Assembly (NCBI GenBank): GCA_033032865.1
Contig: JAWHQI010000614.1
Coordinates: forward strand, 411,616-475,615
Source of the DNA: Dactylorhiza incarnata
Taxonomy: Eukaryota > Streptophyta > Magnoliopsida > Asparagales > Orchidaceae
Direction: 5' to 3'
DNA: 64,000 bases
Each line of letters opens with the position of its first letter. Position 1 is the first letter of the stretch. The notes below the pieces were generated by a model, which was given only the letters and a program-made list of their open reading frames with translations, was not told the DNA's origin and did no database searches. Below, one piece after another: positions 48,201 through 57,200 of this stretch. The translations under genes and the position numbers were made by a program.

Positions 48201-51200
48201 GGGCTATCTCATGACTAAAGGTCGGGAAAGGTTGGATACTGCATATGCTGAGGATGACAGTGAAGATGTCGTGTCTCCTACTGACGATGACGAAGAGGAT
48301 GAGCTCGAGGAGGATGAGCCCGAGGAGGATGAGCCCGAGGAGGATGAACCCGAGGAGGATGAGGACGAGATGGAGGAAGATGAAAGCGAGTAGGCGGTAG
48401 CTGATTAGTTTTAATTTGACTGGAAGGGAACATTTTGTTTAATTTTGAATGATTTTTGTTTAATTATGTTTTTGGACAATATTTCTTTTGCACTCCTGCT
48501 ACAATATTGCGTGTTTTTATATTCCCTGTTTACATTATAACATGCATCCCCTTAACTTTTTTTGATCAAAGTGATTGGCTACTACATGTTGACTCAGTCA
48601 AGTGTCCGGGGCTAATGTTAAATACTGTCCATACTGTTGAAACCGGCAACTTGGTGAACAAGCCTCGGTCTCTGTGGAGTTCGGGGCCCTCAGCAAGCTG
48701 AGGGACGACCAACACTTACTCCCCCCAAGAGAGAGCTCTAGGTTGAAGGTTGAGGCACTATGAACTGGACCAAGGGCTCGGCGAGGAGGTCCCACCACAT
48801 ACCCGGAAGATCTTTAGAGCGCTTCCCCTCCCAAGCCAATGCCGGGCTTGGGCACCACTGGAGGCTCTCCTCACCCCACTAGAGAGAGACCTGGGGAGGG
48901 AGAGGGAGAGAGAGCTAGCCTAGGATAAGCTTGCCTCCAAATGGTGCCCCCTTGGTCCTATTTATAGGATTTCAGGATTTGGGCTGCAAATAACCAAAAA
49001 CTGGTGCCCGAAGTTACCAAAATACCCCCGAAAATGGTTGCGGATAGCCAAATCCCGCTGTTCTGAGGCGTTAAACGCAGACCTTTCCCCCCCGGAATTG
49101 GGCGAGAGGGGGCATCTCGCGGGGCTCGGCGAGCCCCCTAAATGGGGTGGGGCGAGACCCGGGGGTCGGCCCCCCTGCTGGGGCTGGGCGAGACCCAGGC
49201 AGGGGCGGCCCCCTGCTGGTCTCGCCCCTCTACTGAGGCTGGGCGAGACCCAGGCAGGGGCGGCCCCCCTGCTGGTCTCGCCCCTCTGCTGGGGCTGGGC
49301 GAGACCAAGGCAGGGGCGGCCCCCCTGCTGGTCTCGCCCCCGTGCTGGGGATGGGCGAGACCCAGGCAGGGGCGGCCCCCCTGCTGGTCTCGCCCCCGTG
49401 CTGGGGCTGGGCGAGACCCAGGCAGGGGCGGCCCCCCTGCTGGTCTCGCCCCTGGGGCTGGGCGAGACCCAGCCAGGGGCGGCCCCCTTGCTGGTCTCAC
49501 CCCCCTGCTTGGGGCGGGGGCGAGTGGAGCTCGCCCCCTACTTAAGGGTCTCGCCCCCTCCTGCTGGGGGCGCGGGGGGTGAGTGGAGCTCGCCCCCCTG
49601 CTGGGGATGGGGGAGCGGGAGGCCTCTACTTCCACCGCTCGCCCTCTTCTCTCCCTACCCTGGATCCTGCTGAGGAACGATGTTCCGAAATGCCTCTTGG
49701 CTCGAGTACCTACTCGGCGAATACAGGCTTGTACACAATCCCCGCTCTTTTCGAGCGAGGTACACGCTCGGAAAGAAATGTCCAACCCTGCATATTCGAC
49801 GAGTGTCGCTGGAAATCCGACTAACGGAGCTTCTTTGGGAAGAAACATAAAGCCTCCCCGAGAGTTCCTCCACCCTGTCAGCTAGCGAGAGTCCGGCTAG
49901 CGGGGCCACCTCGGGGGAAGAATTTAATTTGACAATCTCCGGCCACCGAGCGGTTCCCGGCCCTGCCAGCTAGGTGGAAGCCTGGTCAGCGGGCCAACCT
50001 CGGGGCTAAGTACCTTGAGCAACATCCGGCCACCGAGCGGTTCCCGGCCCTGCCAGCTTGATGGGAGCCCGGTCAGCGGGCCAGTATCGGGGCTAAGTAC
50101 TTTTGAAACATCCGTCCACCGAGCGGTTCACGGCCCTGCCAGCTTGATGGGAGCCTGGTCAGCGGGCCAGCATCGGGGCTAAGTACCTTTGAAACATCCG
50201 GCCACCGAGCGGTTCCCGGCCCTGCCAGCTTGATGGGAGCCTGGTCAGCGGGCCAGCATCGGGGCTAAGTACCTTTGAAACATCCGACCACCGAGCGGTT
50301 CCCGGCCCTGCCAGCTTGATGGGAGCCTGGTCAGCGGGCCAGCATCGGGGCTAAGTACCTTTGAAACATCCGGCCACCGAGCGGTTCCCGGCCCTGCCAG
50401 CTTGATGGGAGCCTGGTCAGCGGGCCAGCATCAGGGCTAAGTACCTTTGAAACATCCGGCCACCGAGCGGTTCCCGGCCCTGCCAGCTTGATGGGAGCCT
50501 GGTCAGCGGGCCAGCATCGGGGCTAAGTACCTTTGAAACATCCGGCCACCGAGCGGTTCCCGGCCCTGCCAGCTTGATGGGAGCCTGGTCAGCGGGCCAG
50601 CATCGGGGCTAAGTACCTTTGAAACATCCGGCCACCGAGCGGTTCCCGGCCCTGCCAGCTTGATGGGAGCCTGGTCAACGGGCCAGCATCGGGGCTAAGT
50701 ACCTGAAAAACTTTCATAACTTTGATTGTCATATTACATGTAAGAAAAACTAAGTCTGAAAGTAGACCGTCATACTACATGGGCTTAAAGAAAAAGTTAA
50801 GCGAGAAAACTAAAACTTGGTCTCCTACTCCCAAGTCTGGTCTTCCTCGACCTCTTCTGGTTGTTGTTGTTGCTTCCTCGGACCCCTCGCCTCCCTTAGT
50901 TCCAAGAATTCAGGGCAGGCGGATGTTGCGTGACCCTCCTCATCGTGGAAGTCGCAGTAAGGTAACTCAACCATATCCCTTCTTTTTCCTCTTCTTTCTG
51001 CCTTCCTGGCTCTCCTCCTTCTCCCCCAACCGATTGCCATGGTTTGCTGAGGTGGTGGAGGGGGTGCCTTTGGTCCCTGCCTCCACCCTGGGAGGTCGGA
51101 CTCTTTTTCCTGGAAGTTGTCTTCCTCTTGGTCGAACTTCCTCTTGGGGGCCCCTACCCTTCCCCCCTGCTGCCTTGCCTCCGGCTCATTCAGCTTGGCC

Positions 51201-54200
51201 AACCTTCTCGCGAACTCCGGGTTGGCCTCCTCACTCTCAACTTCTTCTGCCACCCTTTCCATCAACTCCTCAAAGGACAAAGGAGCTCTCCTCTTGAGGT
51301 CCATCTTGAAGAAGCCCTCCCGCAGCCCCAATGTGAAGGCAAGCTTGAGGGTGTACTCGGGCACTTCTTGGACGAGGAGAACCTCCTCCCTGAACCGCTC
51401 CAGATAGTGAGCCAGCGACTCCCCTGGCTCTTGCTTGATCTTGAAAAGTGCTTCAGCATCTTTCTTCCTCTTCCTTGACGTCGAGAAGCGTAGCAGGAAG
51501 ACTCGGCGTAAGTCTTCGAAGGCATAGATGGATCCCACAGGGAGCGGATGGAACCAGTCCCTGGCCTTTTCTTTAAGGGTGACGGCGAAGAGCCGGCACT
51601 TGAAAGCATCCGTCATGGGCCTGATGGAGACCATATCCTCAAACCACTGTAAGTGCAGGACGGGGTCATCCTTGCCGGAGTAGTGAGACATCTCCAACCT
51701 CCCGAACCCCTCTGGAACCGGGGCCAAGAGGATCAACTCACACAAAGGACTTCCCATGCTCGCCCCCCTTTGGAGCTGGGCGAGACGGGGTTTGACACCT
51801 TCCCATTCGCCCACTTGGGTCTCGGCGAGTGGGGGTCGAGGACCTCCCCACCCGCCCACTTGGGTCTCGGCGAGTGGGGGTCGAGGACCTCCTCACCCGC
51901 CCACTTGGGTCTCGGCGAGTGGGGGTCGAGGACCTCCCCACCCGCCCACTTGGGTCTCGGCGAGTGGGGGTCGAGGACCTCCCCACCCGCCCACTTGGGT
52001 CTCGGCGAGTGGGGGTCGAGGACCTCCCCACCCGCCCCCTTGGGTCTCGGCGAGTGGGGGTCGAGGACCTCCCCACCCGCCCCCTTGGGTCTCGGCGAGT
52101 GGGGGTCGAGGACCTCCCCACCCGCCCGCTTGGGTCTCGGCGAGTGGGGGTCGAGGACCTTCCCACCCGCCCGCTTGGGTCTCGGCGAGTGGGGGTCGAG
52201 GACCTCCCCACCCGCCCACTTCCGGCACCTCTTTCCCGGATGCCTGGCCGAGGATGCTCTCGCCCACCTGCTGAGGTGAGGCCTCCGGACCACTTTCTCT
52301 CCTGCCTTCGCTTATCGTGGCGAAAGCTACCTGCAAGGTCTGCATGACCTCCCGCTTGAGATTTTCAAACATCTCCAACGTCACCCCAGCCACCGGGGGC
52401 TGCGAGTGACTTGGGTCGGAACTTCCTCCACCTCCGTCCATGGAGCTCAGCTTGAGACTTTCTTGTATTGGTCACACTCCACGCTCACCGCACCAAAAAT
52501 GTTGAAATCGGCAACTTGGTGAACAAGCCTCGGTCTCTGTGGAGTTCGGGGCCCTCAGCAAGCTGAGGGGCGACCAACACTTACTCCCCCCAAGAGAGAG
52601 CTTTAGGTTGAAGGTTGAGGCACTATGAACTGGACCAAGGGCTCGGCGAGGAGGTCCCACCACATACCCGGAAGATCTTTAGAGCGCTTCCCCTCCCAAG
52701 CCAATGCCGGGCTTAGGCACCACTGGAGGCTCTCCTCACCCCACTAGAGAGAGACCTGGGGAGGGAGAGGGAGAGAGAGCTAGCCTAGGATAAGCTTGCC
52801 TCCAAATGGTGCCCCCTTGGTCCTATTTATAGGATTTTTGGATTTGGGCTGCAAATAGCCACAAACTGGTGCCCGAAGTTACCAAAATACCCTCGGAAAT
52901 GGCTGCGGATAGCCAAATCCCGCTGTTCCGAGGCGCTATACGCAGACCAACCCCTCCCCCCGGAATTGGGCGAGAGGGGGTACTTCGCAGGGCTCGACGA
53001 GCCCCCTAACTGGGGTGGGGCGAGACCCGGGGGTCGGCCCCTCTGCTGGGGCTGGGCGAGACCCAGGCAGGGGCGGCCCCCTGCTGGTCTCGCCCCTGGG
53101 GTTGGGCGAGACCCAGGCAGGGGCGGCCCCCCTGCTGGTCTCACCCCCCTAGGGCTGGGCGAGACCTAGGCAGGGGCGGCCCCCCTGCTGGTCTCGCCCC
53201 TGGGGCTAGGCGAGACCCCGGCAGGGGCGGCCCCCTGCTGGTCTCGCCCCTGGGGCTGGGCGAGACCCAGGCAGGGGCGGCCCCCCTGCTGGTCTCGCCC
53301 CCCTGGGGCTGGGCGAGACCCCGGCAGGGGCGGCCCCCCTGCTGGTCTCGCCCTTGGGGCTGGGCGAGACCCAGGCAGGGGCGGCCCCCCCTGCTGGTCT
53401 CGCCCCTGGGCTGGGCGAGACCCCGGCAGGGGCTGCCCCCCTGCTGGTCTCGCCCCTGGGGCTGGGCGAGACCCAGGCAGGGGCGGCCCCCCTGCTGGTC
53501 TCGCCCCCCTGGGGCTGGGCGAGACCCAGGCAGGGGCGGCCCCCCTGCTGGTCTCGCCCCTGGGGCTGGGCGAGACCCCGGCAGGGGCGGCCCCCCTGCT
53601 GGTCTCGCCCCTGGGGCTGGGCGAGACCCAGGCAGGGGAGGCTCCCCTTCTGGTCTCACCCCCCTGCTTAAGGATCTCGCCCCCTCCTGCTGGGGGCGCG
53701 GGGAGCGAGTGGAGCTCGCCCCCCTGCTGGGGGTGGGGGAGCGGGAGGCCTCTACCTCCACCGCTCGCCCTCTTCTCTCCCTACCCTGGATCCTGCTGAG
53801 GAACGACGTTCCAAAATGCCTCTTGGCTCGAGTACCTACTCGGCGAATACATGGTTGTACACATACAATGCTCCTTTATTATGATTATGCTTGTGTTTGG
53901 TTCTGTGATGTTCTTTGCAGATTTACAAACCCAGTTATATTGGATCGGGCATAAGTCGGACGACGAACTTATGGACTATGACTTCTTTGGGAGCTTGTTA
54001 TGGAACACGCAGAAAGATATGAGGGGAGTATTTGCTTTCTCATTGTTCTTCCTTCTAGTATCGTTAAATTGCCATGGTTTAAGTGTGGGGGTGGGTAGAG
54101 TTCAACCCCTACTGCTTGGATAAGGACTTATTTATTTATATATGCGAACTCAATAACTCCGTCTTTGTTTTTGCAATTTAACCTATAGGACATTCTTGTT

Positions 54201-57200
54201 ATCCAATGATAATCGAGTGGTATGACCGGTTAATCAAACGATTTCAGTCACAGAATTTGAAATTAGTGAGAATTTTTTTTGGTAAAGCGCTCTTAAGTCT
54301 GATTTAAGCACAATTTTCCTTGAAAGATTTTACTTCAAAACCTAGCTTTTGATATGACTTTCTAAAATATTATGGGAATGGGTAAGTAAGAACTGAGTTA
54401 GCGATGTTGGCTGAAGCATGTGTTTATGTAGTTAAACCATTTTGACCCTCCACTACAATCTTTGTGCTTGAACTATTTTCATGTTGATACGTATTATTCC
54501 ACGCTTACCTTCTCAATATTCTTACTAGTTATGTCTTAGTATATTAGCTATTTTATGGGTGTTTAAATTAAAAAAAAAATGGTTGAGATTCATAGTGATA
54601 TGGGCCTAAGTATATGTATATATACCTGGAATGATCTCTACTATGCTAGTCAATTAAAAAAATATATATATATATAAAAAATGCATCATAGTGATATGTG
54701 GCCTAAGTATGTACACTTATACTTGGAATGATCCCTACTATGAATATAAAAAAAAGAGTGAAAATGTCAATAAACCTCAGATTTGGTGAATTATTAAGAT
54801 TACGAACTAAGGGAATGTCTTTCTGCTATCAACATCATCCTTGAACGCTTATCCAAGTCAATTCTACTCTCATTTGAACTACAGATCTTTGTGTAGGCTC
54901 AATCAATAATTTAGCTATTCTTATCCTTCCCTATGTTGCGGAGATCCAATGTTAAAAGATGTTTAGGAGTAACTAATTTTAAGGAAAAGCACACACAACA
55001 CTTATGACTTTATTTGAGATTTACCTTTCATTCGAGCTAATGGATTTGTGAATGATTGAATTCATATTGATTTATTGGCTTATCAGTTGAGTAAAGCGGA
55101 TTTCATTAATATGCTTTAGTTAATTTGTTGTTAAAGATGCGTGATTATCTGAGTTTGCACAATTTTATCAGTTCTTTATTCAAGTTTTGAATTTATTATT
55201 TTGTTGCTAGGGACTAGCAACTGACTAAGTGTGGTGGGGTGATAACTTCCCAAAAGGAAGTTATTTCACTACTTATTTTATTCTAATTTTCATTAAAAAG
55301 AGTAAAATAATCCCCAATTATAGAAAATATGTTCAAATATCTTATTAATCAAATATTGGACTGATTTCGGTCATTTTCCATGGTTTTCTATCAAAGATTC
55401 TTCAAAGGATTCAAGTTGGGGAAGCAATGGATCATTTATTGCTGATGCAGAAATTAGGTTGCAACGCCAAAAATTAGCAGGTTGCAACGTGACGGCGAAA
55501 TTCAGATTTTGAATTTTAAAAAGAGGCGCCTACGTGTATTTCCAAAGGAGGCATCCCTTCAGATTTGGAATGGAAGTTAAGAGCACGAAATTACAGCACT
55601 AAGGGGGATTATTCTTAGGGAGAAAGAGAGGGAAAAAGAAAAAGGAGAACTTGGAGGCCTTGCTCTTGGAGAATTTCGGCTAGGGCTTGGAGAAGGGGAC
55701 TCGAACCAACACTAAGGAGATAGATCTGAACCTAAAAACGTTCCTACATCGTTTTGATTTCCGGAATCATGTCTAGTAAGATCTACTTTGATTTGTGGTT
55801 TCTCTCTTCCTTCATGAACTAAATTCCTAAGTCTTGCATGTGTGGAGTACCTTAGTTGTGATGATGACTTGATTTTCATTTATAATTTGTGAATGTATTG
55901 ATGTGTTCTTTATTAAATTTATGATCTATTCTTGGGATTTTGGTTTAAGTTTCATCTTTAAAGTGCTTGACAAAAATTCGAGAGATGAGTCGGGCTAGAT
56001 GAACGTTTGTTTTGCACGGCGATATTCGAGAGAGGAGTCGTGTAGTTTTTAACCAAACTTCCGTATTTATACTTCATCGCGAGATTCGAGAGAGGAGCGT
56101 TGAAAGTGTATCATAAATCTTAATATAATTCCAAGAGAGAGAGAGAGATCTCCTCTTGAATTAGCAACTGTGATTCTAACACTTTATGTTATTCTAATTT
56201 CATCTAAGTTGGAGACGACTAGAGGATTTAAGATAAACGGATAATGGAGATCGAGAGATAAAGTTATCCAATTTAGAATCGTTGTAAGATCATCATTAAT
56301 ACTTCATGAATTATCACCTTTATTGTTTGTCATCATAGCAAGGGAAAATCACATGTGAGACTATCTTTCCAAGTGAAGTAAAAGTATTTTAAGTAACCGT
56401 AATTAGAGTTGTAATTGTTGTTTTTGAATTATTAAGTTTTCTCTACCAATCATTACTACTTGCTTGAATTTAGAGAAAAGACAGAATTAATATTTGTGAG
56501 CGCTAAGTTAAGTACTTCCTCGTGGGAACGATCACTTTCTCATCATTTTATTACTTGTACGGCACGCGCACTTGCGTATTTATATACACCTTTCACGGGC
56601 GTATCAGATGTATGTCTCCTAGTTTTGATCTCCACCCTTGCTGGTGATATAGAGTGTATTGGGTGTACTACCTTGGGAATCACCCCACAGGTGTGTTAAA
56701 CACCAAGTCTTGCGGAAAGGATCCCGACTAACCCAAATATGGTTATGTTAGACCATGTGTGGTCCTGGTTAGAACCTAGGGTTGAGCCTTAGCTTGCCTT
56801 AACAGCTTGGGTCAACCTTCTAGAGTTGCCATGTTGCGGCAGAGTCAGAACTTCACCGGGAGTGTCCCCTACAACACCATCTCATCTAGTTAGTCCCACT
56901 ACACTTAGGGCTGGTCTTCAGGCAGATCTCTTGTTGCTAACAAGTCCGGGAGTGAGTGTTTATACAAATTTCTCATTATGAAAATGTAAACACAGCAATC
57001 AACATTTATCAAAATTAAATGATAACTCATGAGTGTCTTCTTCCTGGACTATACCAAGTGCCTCCACATCAATATAGTTAAGCATTAGGAAAAAATCATC
57101 AATATTGGTTAAAGTTGTATTGTTTTGACATATTTTGCATAATCATCAATATTGTTGACCCAACTATCTTAAGGTTGTTCTGCTTTGAGCATCTGCTCTA

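Larger units (their letters stand above)
48635..53861 (-). mobile_element. Gag-only (TR-GAG-like) gypsy element J, antisense in I
   Basis: LTRs are 52500-53861 (5') and 48635-49735 (3') on the minus strand, with exact target duplication catac at 48630-48634 and 53862-53866. The interior has one long gag frame and an 86-bp tandem array and no pol domain. GC content is far higher than that of the surrounding element I. Organisation fits non-autonomous terminal-repeat retrotransposons with a gag domain. Confidence 0.93.
39340..56606 (+). mobile_element. Athila-type Ty3/gypsy element I, 17.3 kb
   Basis: Long LTRs (39340-40701, 55240-56606) have exact target duplication gatgt at 39335-39339 and 56607-56611. 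The primer binding site tttttggcgccgttgccg is that of Athila/Tat elements. Gag, protease, RT, RNase H and integrase occur in gypsy order, followed by a long 3' region with repeats, a third ORF, and the nested antisense element J (48635-53861). About 20 LTR differences in 1362 bp suggest recent insertion, similar in age to copia D. Confidence 0.96.

Noticed and set aside
49038..49848. Long ORFs on both strands (211 and 236 codons) in GC-rich DNA
   Set aside because: They are translations of the J LTR minisatellite and stay open in several frames because of composition.
49944..50705. CRISPR-like array
   Set aside because: Eukaryotic context, 86-bp units with no unique spacers, inside a retrotransposon.
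53141..53761. 206-codon minus ORF
   Set aside because: Same minisatellite in the other J LTR; no protein family.
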